From a bacterium (GTDB lineage: Bacteria; Cyanobacteriota; Vampirovibrionia; Gastranaerophilales; JAILCC01), in assembly GCA_024680555.1 (NCBI GenBank), contig JAILCC010000010.1, forward strand, positions 1 to 52,818: a stretch of 52,818 bases of DNA, written 5' to 3'. This document shows, piece after piece, positions 8,028-18,436 of the stretch. Made by a program: the position numbers and the translations under genes. Within the stretch, counting starts at the first letter, position 1; each line of letters begins with the position of its first letter. The notes under the pieces are model-generated. The model ran no database searches and was not told the origin of the DNA. It saw only the letters and a list, made by a program, of their open reading frames with translations.

Positions 8028-9347
8028 TTGGAAAAGAAGATAGTCATTGACGGCGGTAAAAAGTTATATGGCGAAGTCAGTATAAGTGGTGCAAAAAACG
8101 CTGTACTGAAGCTTATTGCTGCGGCACTTTTAGTTGAAGATGTTTGTCTTATCCACAATGTTCCTGACTTATCGGATGTGGAAACGATGGTGGATTTAAT
8201 AAATTCTTTGGGCGCAAAAACCAAGTACAGTAAGTTATCGCAAACAATAGAGATAGATGCAAGAGATATAACAAACCATGTAGCGGATTATGCTTATGTA
8301 AGCAAAATGAGAGCTTCATTTAACGTACTTGGGGCATTGTTAAGCCGCTGCGGAGAATCGAAAGTGGCTCTCCCCGGAGGTTGTGCTATCGGAGAAAGAA
8401 GAGTTGATTTTCATATTAAAGGTTTGCAGCTTTTGGGCGCAGATGTGAATATAGAAAACGGTTATGTAATTGCAAAAAGCAGAAAATTAAAAGGTGCGGA
8501 TATTTCTCTTGCAATTCCGTCTGTGGGTGCAACTGAAAACTTAATGCTCGCATCAATATTTGCTGATGGTGTTACAAGAATACAAAACGCTGCGCAAGAG
8601 CCTGAAATAGTTGATTTGGCTAACTTCCTTAACATGGCGGGTGCTGATATAAATGGTGCGGGTACTCCGGAAATAACGATAAACGGTGTAGCCAGAGGCA
8701 GTTTGAAAGGCATAGAGTATTCTACCATTCCTGACAGAATTGAAGCGGCAAGTTATGCTTGTGCGGTTTGTGCTGCGGGCGGCGAAATTGTTGTCAGAGA
8801 TATTATTCCGGCACATTTGACATTTTTTATAAATAAAATGTGTGAAATAGGTGTAAAAATAGATGCGGTTGATCCGTATTCGTTAAGAATAAAAAAAGAT
8901 AAAAGATTAAAAGCGACAGACCTTATTACGCAGCCATATCCGGGATTTCATACGGATATGCAGGCTCCGGTGATGAGTGTGCTTGCTCTTGCCGATGGAA
9001 CAAGTGTTATAACGGAAAGTCTGTTTGAAAACAGATTTATGCAGGTTCCCGAACTCCGAAGAATGGGCGCTGATATTCAGCAAGAAAATTCAAGAGCCGT
9101 TATTAAAGGAGTGGAATTTTTAACTGGTACTGAAGTCAAAGCAAGCGATTTAAGAGCTGGTGCGGCGATGGTTATAGCTGCTCTTGCCGCAAGGGGAAAA
9201 TCTTCTATAAGCAATATCCACCACATAGATAGAGGCTATGAAAAAATAGAAGAAAAGTTCTCGCAACTCGGAGCAAATATTAAGAGAGTTGAAATAAATG
9301 AGAATTTATCAGATAATCAAATTGTTAACTCGAAGGTGCTTTCATGA
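8028..9347 (+). CDS. murA: UDP-N-acetylglucosamine 1-carboxyvinyltransferase MurA
   Basis: A 439-residue enolpyruvyl transferase that adds phosphoenolpyruvate to UDP-GlcNAc, the first committed step of peptidoglycan synthesis. The catalytic, fosfomycin-target cysteine is present as Cys119 in LPGGCAIGERRVDFH, and SGAKNAVLK near residue 20 is the usual N-terminal signature. The start is TTG, placed by GGAG at 8017-8020, seven bases upstream. The stop overlaps the next gene as ATGA. Having Cys rather than Asp at residue 119 predicts fosfomycin sensitivity at the target level. Confidence 0.97.
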   Translation: MEKKIVIDGGKKLYGEVSISGAKNAVLKLIAAALLVEDVCLIHNVPDLSDVETMVDLINSLGAKTKYSKLSQTIEIDARDITNHVADYAYVSKMRASFNVLGALLSRCGESKVALPGGCAIGERRVDFHIKGLQLLGADVNIENGYVIAKSRKLKGADISLAIPSVGATENLMLASIFADGVTRIQNAAQEPEIVDLANFLNMAGADINGAGTPEITINGVARGSLKGIEYSTIPDRIEAASYACAVCAAGGEIVVRDIIPAHLTFFINKMCEIGVKIDAVDPYSLRIKKDKRLKATDLITQPYPGFHTDMQAPVMSVLALADGTSVITESLFENRFMQVPELRRMGADIQQENSRAVIKGVEFLTGTEVKASDLRAGAAMVIAALAARGKSSISNIHHIDRGYEKIEEKFSQLGANIKRVEINENLSDNQIVNSKVLS

Positions 9348-9688
9348 CGACAAAGTATAAAAGATGGTATGATTATGATCCAATGCTGCTTGAAGTAATA
9401 GAAATGCTTCGTTACTATCAAGATGAGCTTCGTGAACAGGCTGAAATTTTTCTCACAAAAGTAGAAAAACAAGCTGGCAAAGATACTGTCGACAAGTTTT
9501 ATGAAACCGTAAGACCAAAAGATGGCGGACACCGTTGGTACGACAAAGATCCGATTATTTCCAAAGCAATTGAGCTTTTGAGAGTTGTACCGGTAAATGT
9601 TCAAAAAGAAGTATCTGAACACTTCTTGAAATCACTTGAAGCTATCGGTATTACAAAAGAAGAAATTCAAAAAACTATTACGAAGTGA
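9344..9688 (+). CDS. Small two-repeat protein coupled to murA
   Basis: A 114-residue protein with two imperfect internal repeats, each starting (R)WYD(Y/K)DP followed by an amphipathic helical stretch. Copies start near residues 7 and 59 (RWYDYDPMLLEVIEMLR and RWYDKDPIISKAIELLR). There is no signal peptide or membrane segment, so it is probably a small cytoplasmic helical protein. It overlaps the murA stop by ATGA and should be translationally coupled to it, hinting at a link to cell-wall synthesis. I do not know a described function. Confidence 0.75.
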   Translation: MTTKYKRWYDYDPMLLEVIEMLRYYQDELREQAEIFLTKVEKQAGKDTVDKFYETVRPKDGGHRWYDKDPIISKAIELLRVVPVNVQKEVSEHFLKSLEAIGITKEEIQKTITK

Positions 9689-9719
9689 TTTCTGAAAGCC
9701 GTATACTATTGGGGTAATT

Positions 9720-10400
9720 ATGGAATTATTTACAAATTCCATGTTGAGAGACTGGAAAACTTGTAAATGCAAGTATTATTTTAAGTATATAAAAAAAGTC
9801 GAAATACCTAAAAGGGAAGAGAATTTCGAGCTCGGGAGAAAAGTCCACGCACTGATTAGCTATTATTTAGACGGTCATGACATGTCTATAATGGAAAATG
9901 CTGCGGGTGAAGAGGTTTTGGTGCATTATAGAAGTATTTTGAGCCATCCTTTGTTGAAAAAAGAGCATTTTTTGTCTGAATGGGGTTTTAATGTGGTAAT
10001 TGGTGATACAAAAAATGTTTTTGTGGGGCGTATAGATGCCGTGTTTCATGACAAAAATAAGAATAAGTATATTATTGCAGACTGGAAAACCGGTATGAAA
10101 ATACCTGATGCAGCGGTTGGCGATATTCAGGCTCAGGTATATCTGTATTCTTTTTATCGGGCGCAAAGCGATTTAGGAATAAATTTTGAACCGGAAGATT
10201 TAAGCTTTATATTTGTGCAAACACCGTCATTAAATGAAAGCAGGGTTGACTTTTCCAAAGAATTATATGAAAAATTTGAAGCTGATTTTATAAAAACAAT
10301 TGCTGAAATTCAAAAGTGTAAGCAAAAACCTGAATCAGTCCAGAATTCTGCCTGCAAATTTTGTGAATACAGATTTATGTGTAAAGTTTGCGATAATTGA
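9720..10400 (+). CDS. PD-(D/E)XK nuclease family protein, RecB/Cas4-like with Fe-S cysteines
   Basis: A 226-residue, stand-alone RecB-type nuclease domain. Catalytic elements are GRIDAVF (motif I Asp) and IIADWKTG (D-x-K), followed by the QAQVYLYSF helix typical of the RecB/AddB/Cas4 group. Cys15/Cys17 near the N-terminus and C212, C215, C221, C224 near the end match the layout that binds a 4Fe-4S cluster in AddB and Cas4. No cas genes or addAB helicase lie nearby, so the partner is unknown. DNA repair or recombination is a reasonable inference. Confidence 0.82.
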   Translation: MELFTNSMLRDWKTCKCKYYFKYIKKVEIPKREENFELGRKVHALISYYLDGHDMSIMENAAGEEVLVHYRSILSHPLLKKEHFLSEWGFNVVIGDTKNVFVGRIDAVFHDKNKNKYIIADWKTGMKIPDAAVGDIQAQVYLYSFYRAQSDLGINFEPEDLSFIFVQTPSLNESRVDFSKELYEKFEADFIKTIAEIQKCKQKPESVQNSACKFCEYRFMCKVCDN

Positions 10401-10424
10401 TATTAAAATGAAGTTTTTATATAA

Positions 10425-11900
<1,476 letters not shown>

Positions 11901-11945
11901 CAAATTCTGTGCGGATTGACCGCAAAGAATACAATTTATAACAAC

Positions 11946-11975
11946 AACCGCTCTGAAAAGGGCGGTTTTGTTTTA
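11946..11975 (+). terminator. Rho-independent terminator of gdhA
   Basis: AACCGCTC and GGGCGGTT form an 8-bp stem with one wobble, followed by TTGTTTT. It lies between the convergent gdhA and the aldolase gene. Confidence 0.85.
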
Positions 11976-11979
11976 TATG

Positions 11980-12612
11980 TTATTTATTCAAATATTCTGT
12001 GAGTTTTGTCTTGACCGTTTTTGCCCTTGATGTTACTTCCGCCAAGCTGCTTGCATCTTCGTACAAACACCTGCCCAAAGCTACCGCAGCGGCACCGACA
12101 TCAAGATATTTTGTAAAATCTTCTTCTGTTATACCGCCGCCTGCAATCAGTCTCATAAACGGCATAATATGCCTGATGTATCCGATATATTCAACTCCGC
12201 CCATTTCTTTTGTAGGAAAGATTTTTGTATATAGCGTGTTGAGTTTCCAGCTTTCATAAGCTTCATTCAGAGTAGAAGCGCCTATAATCAACGGTACCTG
12301 CGCATCACCTTTTGAAAATTTGATTACACTCATTTCTAAGACAGGTGTATCAATAAATTGTGCGCCTGCATGGATGGCGGCTTGTACTTGCTGCGCCGTT
12401 ATAACAGAACATGCACCGAGCAAAATATCTTCTGACTTTAATTTTTCTATAATTCCAATAGAATTAGGAATATCAACAGAAACTTCAATTGTGGTTAAAC
12501 CGCCGTCAATCAATGCTCTTGCAGTGTCATACGGCTCAAATTTGTCTCCTGCCCTAATTACTGAAAATACACGGTTTCTGTTTATGTGTTCTAAAACTTT
12601 TTGCTTTGTCAT
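11980..12612 (-). CDS. eda: KDPG/4-hydroxy-2-oxoglutarate aldolase family protein
   Basis: A 210-residue class I aldolase of the Eda family. TTIEVSV near residue 40 carries the catalytic Glu, and TKIFPTKE carries the Schiff-base Lys at the position of the usual KxFPA motif; GASTLNEA and GGITEEDF fit the barrel. It would cleave 2-keto-3-deoxy-6-phosphogluconate or a similar 2-keto acid. No edd, kinase or uronate gene is nearby, so the substrate is open. It has its own extended -10 promoter upstream, separating it from lipA. Confidence 0.85.
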   Translation of the reverse strand: MTKQKVLEHINRNRVFSVIRAGDKFEPYDTARALIDGGLTTIEVSVDIPNSIGIIEKLKSEDILLGACSVITAQQVQAAIHAGAQFIDTPVLEMSVIKFSKGDAQVPLIIGASTLNEAYESWKLNTLYTKIFPTKEMGGVEYIGYIRHIMPFMRLIAGGGITEEDFTKYLDVGAAAVALGRCLYEDASSLAEVTSRAKTVKTKLTEYLNK

Positions 12613-12645
12613 AACAAAATCCTCTATTAAACTAAAATTAACCTT

Positions 12646-12654
12646 ATTATAACA
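12646..12654 (-). promoter_or_regulatory. Extended -10 promoter upstream of the Eda-type aldolase
   Basis: The minus strand reads TGTTATAAT, a perfect -10 with TGn extension, about 34 bases upstream of the start codon and inside the 70-base lipA-eda gap. No clear -35 box. Confidence 0.5.
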
Positions 12655-12682
12655 ATTTATGCATGCCGGTTATATACATTTC

Positions 12683-13540
12683 CTATGAAAATACCTCTTT
12701 TGCACGATATGAACTCCGTGCCAAAGGGGCAAAAAATGTGTATTTTATTCCTTTTGATTTTGCAATTTTTTCCAAATCTTCAAATTCGTGCGGTTCATAG
12801 TATCTTACAACAGGAGCGTTTTTCATTGTCGGGCGAATATATTGACCGATGGTAACGATATCGCAGCCTATTTTTACAAGGTTTTCAAAGATTTCTTCAA
12901 GCTCCTCATAAGTTTCGCCCAAACCAACCATAAGACCTGTTTTTGTTTTTATATTAGGGTTTATTTCTTTTGCAACCCTCAAAACTTCTAAAGACCTTTC
13001 ATAACTGGCCATATGGCGGATTGTTTTATGCAAACGCTTTGTTGTTTCAAGGTTATGATTAAATACGTCCAATGGGGCGGTAACGACTTTTTTTATTGCC
13101 TCAACATCACCTTTAAAATCAGGAGTCAATACTTCTACACGAACATTTGGAGTAAGGTTTTTTATTTCCGTAATTACGTTTCTGAAATGTTCTGCACCGC
13201 CGTCAGAAAGGTCATCTCTGGTTACGGATGTGATTACGGCATAAAGAAGATTTAAATCACGCACGGCAAGAGCGATTTTCTTGGGTTCATCAATGTCAAC
13301 TTCGTCAACGCCGTTGTGTCCTACCGCACAAAATCTGCAATTTCTGGTGCAATTTTTGCCTAAAATCATAAATGTAGCGGTTTTCTTTGCATAACATTCA
13401 GCTTTATTAGGGCATCTTGCTTCGTTGCAGACGGTATTCAATCCGTTGGTTTTAAGGATATCTCTTACGGCTTTTGAACTTTCGCAGTCTATAATTCCCC
13501 TTTTCAGCCATGGGGGTAGGCGCTTAATGGTTTCTTGCAT
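12683..13540 (-). CDS. lipA: Lipoyl synthase
   Basis: A 285-residue radical-SAM enzyme that inserts two sulfurs into protein-bound octanoate. Both clusters are readable: the auxiliary set C38, C43, C49 (CNEARCPNKAEC) and the radical-SAM set C64-x3-C68-x2-C71 (CTRNCRFC). The C-terminal RSSYRAKE provides the serine ligand. It starts two bases after the lpdA stop, so the two genes are co-transcribed. This makes functional sense, since LpdA reoxidises the lipoyl groups LipA makes. Confidence 0.96.
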   Translation of the reverse strand: MQETIKRLPPWLKRGIIDCESSKAVRDILKTNGLNTVCNEARCPNKAECYAKKTATFMILGKNCTRNCRFCAVGHNGVDEVDIDEPKKIALAVRDLNLLYAVITSVTRDDLSDGGAEHFRNVITEIKNLTPNVRVEVLTPDFKGDVEAIKKVVTAPLDVFNHNLETTKRLHKTIRHMASYERSLEVLRVAKEINPNIKTKTGLMVGLGETYEELEEIFENLVKIGCDIVTIGQYIRPTMKNAPVVRYYEPHEFEDLEKIAKSKGIKYTFFAPLARSSYRAKEVFS

Positions 13541-13542
13541 CT

Positions 13543-14907
13543 CTACACTCTCTTGGGTACGAATAATGCCTTGTCTTCAAGGTTTAAAACCGCTTCACTT
13601 ATTGCTTCCGAGGTAGTCGGGTGTGCGTAAACTACTTCATTCAATTTGCTTATCGGTGTTTGGGTTTGTATGGCATTAACGAGCTGTTGCAACAAGCCTG
13701 ATGCATCATTTGCAACAACGGCAGCTCCGACAATAATCCCATTCATACTCATAACCTTTACCATTCCGTCGATTTCACCATCTATAAATGCCTTTGCCGC
13801 AATAGTTAACGGAAGTTTGCTCACTTTATAATCTGCATTCATTTCCCTTAAAGCCTGTTCGGTATAGCCAACGGTAGCGATTTCGGGTTTGCCGTATATA
13901 ATTGCGGGAATGTTGCGGTAATTTATATCAATTTTTTTACCATCAAAAATATGTTCAACAAGTCTGATTGATTGTGCCGAAGCCGTATGTGCCAAAAGCT
14001 GCTTGCCAGTGATGTCGCCTGCGGCATATATATTTTCAAAGTTTGTTTTGAAATTTTCATCAACCTTTAAGAAGCCTCTTTCTTTTTCAAAAGGAATATT
14101 GTCAAGACCAAAAAGGTTCGGTATTCTGCCTATTGCAACAAGAATTTTATCAAATTCAATTTCTTTTCCGTTAGATAAAAATGCTTTGTTGGCTTCGTAT
14201 TTTTCTATGCTTACACCCGTATAAAATTCGATTTTTTGCTTTTTGAAAATTCTTGCAAGTGTGTCTGATACGCTCTCATCCATAGCTGGGGCAAGCTTTT
14301 GCGCCATTTCAACTACGCAGACCTGCTTGCCTAAGGCATTTAATATCCTTGCCCATTCCGTTCCAATTGCACCTGAGCCGATAATAAGAGTTTTTTCGGG
14401 CAGTGTGGTTTGAGCCAAAACAGTATCGGAGTTTAAAACTTTATCTTTGGGTAAATCAGGTAGCATTCTTGGTTTTGAACCGGTTGCAATTACGAGATTT
14501 TTGTATTTTATTTCTATATTTTCTTCTTTTGTATGCACTGTCAAATTTCTGTTATCATCAAGTTTTGCAAGTCCTTTTATGATTTCAATACCGTTGTTTT
14601 TAAGTGTTCTTTCCAATGAACCTCTTACTTTTTCAACCGTTTGAGTTCTGAGTTCAAGCATTTTTGCTATATCATAGGCAGGATTTTCAACGGTAACACC
14701 GTACTTTTCGGCATGTTTAAGGTCGGCAAAAATTTGCGAAGAATGGAGAAGTGATTTTGTCGGAATGCAGCCTCGGTTAAGGCAAACACCCCCGATAAAA
14801 CCCGCTTCTACCACACAAACGGTTTTGCCTAATTGTGCTGCTCTGATAGAACCTGCGTAGCCTGCCGGACCTGAGCCGATAAATACTATATCAAATTCTT
14901 TTGTCAT
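13543..14907 (-). CDS. lpdA: Dihydrolipoyl dehydrogenase (E3)
   Basis: A 454-residue flavoprotein disulfide reductase that reoxidises dihydrolipoamide in 2-oxoacid dehydrogenase or glycine-cleavage complexes. It shows the FAD motif GSGPAGYAG, redox cysteines C42 and C47 in GGVCLNRGCIPTKS, the NAD-binding GSGAIGTEWA, and the C-terminal catalytic His in YAHPTTSEA. It has no N-terminal lipoyl domain. It lies between the purH halves and lipA. No E1, E2 or glycine-cleavage gene is in the window. Confidence 0.95.
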   Translation of the reverse strand: MTKEFDIVFIGSGPAGYAGSIRAAQLGKTVCVVEAGFIGGVCLNRGCIPTKSLLHSSQIFADLKHAEKYGVTVENPAYDIAKMLELRTQTVEKVRGSLERTLKNNGIEIIKGLAKLDDNRNLTVHTKEENIEIKYKNLVIATGSKPRMLPDLPKDKVLNSDTVLAQTTLPEKTLIIGSGAIGTEWARILNALGKQVCVVEMAQKLAPAMDESVSDTLARIFKKQKIEFYTGVSIEKYEANKAFLSNGKEIEFDKILVAIGRIPNLFGLDNIPFEKERGFLKVDENFKTNFENIYAAGDITGKQLLAHTASAQSIRLVEHIFDGKKIDINYRNIPAIIYGKPEIATVGYTEQALREMNADYKVSKLPLTIAAKAFIDGEIDGMVKVMSMNGIIVGAAVVANDASGLLQQLVNAIQTQTPISKLNEVVYAHPTTSEAISEAVLNLEDKALFVPKRV

Positions 14908-14922
14908 AAAAACTCCTTAATA

Positions 14923-15864
14923 TTAGTGAAGGAAGTGGCGCATTCCGGTCATAACCATAGCGATATTATATTTATCGCATTCTTTTATGACTTCTTCATC
15001 CTTGATGCTTCCGCCCGGTTGGATAATTGCGGCAATTCGATTTTGTCCCGCAACTTGAATATTGTCTGTTGCAGGGAAAAATCCGTCGCTTGCGGCAACG
15101 GCATCTTTTGCTTCATCACACGCTTGGCTTACCGCTATTTCCATAGAGGCAACTCTGCTTGTTTGTCCCATACCAATTCCGAGTGTGCGTTTATCTTTGG
15201 CAACAACTATGGCATTTGATTTTACGTGTTTAACAACTTTCCATGCAAAAAGCATATCTTCTACCATTTTTTCATCAGGTTTTGCTTTTGTAACAATTTT
15301 GAAATTGTCTTTATTTAGTTCAACATCTTCTTTTGTTTGAATAAGAGTGCCGAATTTTGTATTTTTTACATCAACAAGAGGGGTTTGCTTGTAAGTAAGG
15401 ATGTCTGCGTTTACTTTTACCAATCTGAGATTTTTTTTGGCTTTGAGTAATTCAACCGCATCTTCGTCAAACTCTGGAGCAATAATAACTTCCAAGAATA
15501 TTTCTTTCATCATTTTAGCCGTGGCAAGGTCAACTTTTTGGTTAAAAGCGACAATTCCACCAAATGCGCTGATAGGATCGCATTCCAGTGCTCTTGAATA
15601 GGCTTCGGCAACGCTTTCACCCAATGCAACACCGCATGGGTTAGAGTGTTTTATTATTGCGCAGGCATTTACTCCGATAAATTCGGCTACAATATCAAAT
15701 GCTGCCGCCATATCGGCAATATTATTAAAGGACAGTTCTTTTCCGTTTAATAAATCAAAACCGAAAGATGAGTCCATTTTGTATAAACCTGCTTTTTGGT
15801 GTGGGTTTTCACCGTATCTTAAATCCTGTATTTTTTCTAAATTAAATGAAAGAGTTTCAGTCAT
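14923..15864 (-). CDS. purH: Stand-alone AICAR transformylase (C-terminal half of PurH)
   Basis: A 313-residue protein corresponding to only the formyltransferase domain of bifunctional PurH, which converts AICAR to FAICAR with 10-formyl-THF. Motifs are LRYGENPHQKA, KHSNPCGVA with the catalytic Lys-His pair, DPISAFGG and the C-terminal GMRHF. I chose the ATG at 15864 (MTETLSF), with AAGGAG six bases upstream, over an in-frame start at 15903. The ATG overlaps the TGA of the upstream cyclohydrolase gene as ATGACTGA, so the two are translationally coupled. In most bacteria one roughly 510-residue chain carries both activities. Confidence 0.9.
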   Translation of the reverse strand: MTETLSFNLEKIQDLRYGENPHQKAGLYKMDSSFGFDLLNGKELSFNNIADMAAAFDIVAEFIGVNACAIIKHSNPCGVALGESVAEAYSRALECDPISAFGGIVAFNQKVDLATAKMMKEIFLEVIIAPEFDEDAVELLKAKKNLRLVKVNADILTYKQTPLVDVKNTKFGTLIQTKEDVELNKDNFKIVTKAKPDEKMVEDMLFAWKVVKHVKSNAIVVAKDKRTLGIGMGQTSRVASMEIAVSQACDEAKDAVAASDGFFPATDNIQVAGQNRIAAIIQPGGSIKDEEVIKECDKYNIAMVMTGMRHFLH

Positions 15865-16423
15865 TGATATCTCCTTCAAATGTTTGTGCGATAAGGGCAT
15901 CATAGCGGGATGTCAGCATGAATGCTTCAATTGCGACATTCCTTCTGTAATCAAAAGATGTTGAGCCGTTTTGCTTGATGATGTTTATGTAGTTTTCATA
16001 TTGGTCGGGAGATGTCAACAAATCAACATATTTGTGGTTTTTGGCTGCTGCCCTGATTAAGCTTACTCCGCCAATATCTATCATTTCAATTGTCCTTGCT
16101 TGTGCAAACGGATATAAACCTACTACAACAAGGTTTATGGTTTCGATATTTGCCTTTTCAAGCTCCAACATATCATTCGGGTTATTTTGTCTTGCCAGTA
16201 TTCCCGCAAAAATTGTAGGGTGCAGGGTTTTTACTCTGCCTTCTAGCATTTCTTCATAGTCCGTAACTTCTTTAACCTCAATTGCATTTATGCCGTTTTG
16301 TCTCAAAAGTGTATAAGTTCCGCCTGTTGAGACGATATCATAATTCATGTTTGCTAATTCTTTTGCAAGTTCAACCACGCCTGTTTTATCATGAACACTA
16401 ATCAAAGCTCTCTTTTTTGACAT
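15857..16423 (-). CDS. purH: Stand-alone IMP cyclohydrolase (N-terminal half of PurH)
   Basis: A 188-residue protein containing only the MGS-like IMP cyclohydrolase domain, which closes FAICAR to IMP. Motifs are ISVHDKTGVVELA, STGGTYTLL, EGRVKTLHP and IDIGGVSLIRAAAKN. It ends at YDALIAQTFEGDIND, just where the interdomain linker of fused PurH begins. The downstream gene supplies the transformylase domain in another frame with its own ribosome-binding site, which argues for a real split gene. A sequencing frameshift is the main alternative. Confidence 0.9.
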   Translation of the reverse strand: MSKKRALISVHDKTGVVELAKELANMNYDIVSTGGTYTLLRQNGINAIEVKEVTDYEEMLEGRVKTLHPTIFAGILARQNNPNDMLELEKANIETINLVVVGLYPFAQARTIEMIDIGGVSLIRAAAKNHKYVDLLTSPDQYENYINIIKQNGSTSFDYRRNVAIEAFMLTSRYDALIAQTFEGDIND

Positions 16424-16780
16424 TTTTTACCCCTTAATATTTTTCATGACATTAGAATATGTCAAAAATGATAAAATTGATAGTACATGTAAAGAAATTG
16501 AGAATTTTTTATAAAAAATTTTTTCTTTAAGTTTTGTTAATATTGCTCAGTTTTAATAAATCGAACGCAATAAATGTGCAAAATAGCAAAATTTTGTTGT
16601 AAATTTAACAAAATAGCCATAATTGTCTATTAAATTAAATAAACAAAATATTTTTTGGACTATTTTTATAATTTGTCAGTTTTTTGAAGATATAAAGAAA
16701 TAGCAAATTTTTTGCTTTTTTAATTTTAAAACGCATGCAGAGTTGATATTATAAAACTCAGTATTGTCCCAAGGTAGTAA
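16424..16780. other. AT-rich divergent intergenic region, no gene
   Basis: A 357-base region, very AT-rich, between the divergent purH and SFGG-protein genes. Apart from the inverted repeat at 16447-16464 it contains many A/T runs and several TATAAT-like strings, none with a convincing -35 partner. I see no ORF or structured RNA. It probably holds the promoters of both flanking units. Confidence 0.6.
16447..16464. promoter_or_regulatory. Inverted repeat in the purH promoter region
   Basis: TGACAT-TAGAAT-ATGTCA is a perfect 6+6 inverted repeat 24-41 bases upstream of the first purH start codon. On the minus strand it overlaps a consensus-like TTGACA, so it could be an operator over the -35 box. 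The regulator is unknown. Confidence 0.35.
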
Positions 16781-18421
16781 ATGTTAGTAGAATTAGATTT
16801 AAACAGGCAGAGTAACTATAAAAATATAGCCACAGTAAGCGATACGGCTCAAAATAAATCCAAAGACAAGCAAAGCTTTGGCGGTTTTGGGGATGCGATA
16901 ACTACGGCTTTAATTGCAAGCGATAAAAGTCCAATGATTGGGGTTTCTATCATTGACCTTTGTTCTATGATTTTCCCCAGAACATTCGTAGATATGTCAC
17001 GTAACGGTTTTGCCGCAACAGAAACTTTTTTGAGAGAATCCGCAGGACTTATTATTAACTGCTTGATTCCGAGTTTTGTGGTATACGGTGTTGCAAAATT
17101 GTTGCAAAAACCTGTTATGGGTGAAAAGTTCTCAAGTTTGAATCCTGCTAAAATGTGGGCAAACCAAAAGAACAATGAGATGTTGACGACTGCATGGCTG
17201 AGTACCAAAGATGCAGCAAGTAAAGAAGCCCGTGTCGGTTCTTATGTATCCAAAGTTCTTGATAATATCGAAGGTCTTGCAGGCAAGAACGACTGGAGAA
17301 AGATTAGTGATTTAGCAAATAGAAAAGAAATATATTCTAACATTACTCAAGCAATACTCAGCGGTGATAAAAAGCAGGTTGAACAAGCTACAAACCTCTT
17401 GATAGACAATTTAAAAGCATCAAGAAATATTCGTTTGGTTAACAAAACTCCGTTTGCTGCTTTGGAAGGTGTTACCGAACTAGGCTTGGATTCAAATATC
17501 AGAAACTTAGTCAGAGACATGAACGAAATGGGACAAGCGTTCATGAAGACTGCAGACAGTGAAATACCTGCATTCAGTAAAAAACTCACAAAACTTGTTA
17601 ACAGAAAGAGTCTTGCAGGTCTTGGTGTAATTGTTGCTCTTGGCGCATCATTCCAGTTCTTCAACAGAATGTTGACCAAATACAGAACAGGTAGCGGTGA
17701 TTTTGTCGGAGAAGCTGATTATCTTGAACAATTAAAGAGCGGCAAAAAACCTGATAAAAAAGAAATTTGTGAAAAAGAAAGAAGAAAATTAAACTTACAT
17801 AAAGTAATGGGAACGGCAGGTATGGCGCTTCTTGCAATATTGTCGTTCGGTAAAAAACCAACACTCAACATGTTCCAATTTAATGGAATGTTCCCAACCT
17901 TAAACCAATGTCGTGCTATCAGTGCAGTTACTTATTCCGGCAGAATTATTTCTTCCGCAAATGATAACGAGCTGAAAGAAACAGGTTTCAGAGATACGCT
18001 TACATTTATCAACTTATACTACCTTGGGGATTATGTAAGCAAGGCTTATGCAACTTGTATGGAAAAATTCGGAAGCATGAAGGGACAACTGCTTAACGAA
18101 ACATGCAAGCTTAAAGATAATGCAAATCTGTTTGACAAATTCTGGCATTGGTTTAGGCATACGGAACTGAAAGGATTTGAGGAACTCTCTAAAAATCCTG
18201 CAGTAAAACGCAACAGAGCATTTGCACAAGCATCAGGCTTGTTGTATTCTTGTATTGTTCTTGGTCTTATTGTTCCTCTGTATAACAAGCACAGAACGAA
18301 CAAAAAGGCACAAGAAAAACGCCGTATTATCACAATGATAAATGAGCTTGAAAGAGCTTCAAAAATCGATGATAAGAAGGTATATAAAGAATTTTTTGTA
18401 AAAAACCCAAACTTAAAATAA
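16781..18421 (+). CDS. SFGG-motif membrane protein, first of a tandem pair
   Basis: A 546-residue protein with no recognised catalytic domain. A polar N-terminus leads to SFGG (32-35), then the signature IGVSIIDLCSMIFPRT (53-68) and TETFLRES. Hydrophobic, membrane-length segments lie near residues 89-107, 276-296, 343-357 and 483-502. A conserved block near 270-310 reads KL-x-NRKSLAGL...NRMLTKYRTG...FVG, and SGRIISSANDNELKE lies near residue 390. The same blocks recur in the next gene, so the two are paralogues. SD-like AAGG precedes the start. Similar SFGG proteins are, to my recollection, common in Gastranaerophilales; the function is unknown. Confidence 0.8.
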   Translation: MLVELDLNRQSNYKNIATVSDTAQNKSKDKQSFGGFGDAITTALIASDKSPMIGVSIIDLCSMIFPRTFVDMSRNGFAATETFLRESAGLIINCLIPSFVVYGVAKLLQKPVMGEKFSSLNPAKMWANQKNNEMLTTAWLSTKDAASKEARVGSYVSKVLDNIEGLAGKNDWRKISDLANRKEIYSNITQAILSGDKKQVEQATNLLIDNLKASRNIRLVNKTPFAALEGVTELGLDSNIRNLVRDMNEMGQAFMKTADSEIPAFSKKLTKLVNRKSLAGLGVIVALGASFQFFNRMLTKYRTGSGDFVGEADYLEQLKSGKKPDKKEICEKERRKLNLHKVMGTAGMALLAILSFGKKPTLNMFQFNGMFPTLNQCRAISAVTYSGRIISSANDNELKETGFRDTLTFINLYYLGDYVSKAYATCMEKFGSMKGQLLNETCKLKDNANLFDKFWHWFRHTELKGFEELSKNPAVKRNRAFAQASGLLYSCIVLGLIVPLYNKHRTNKKAQEKRRIITMINELERASKIDDKKVYKEFFVKNPNLK

Positions 18422-18436
18422 GCATCATAGGCAAAA

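Noticed and set aside
15857..15903. The purH break as a sequencing frameshift
   Set aside because: Not excluded, but a correctly spaced AAGGAG and an ATG at the domain junction make a real split more likely.
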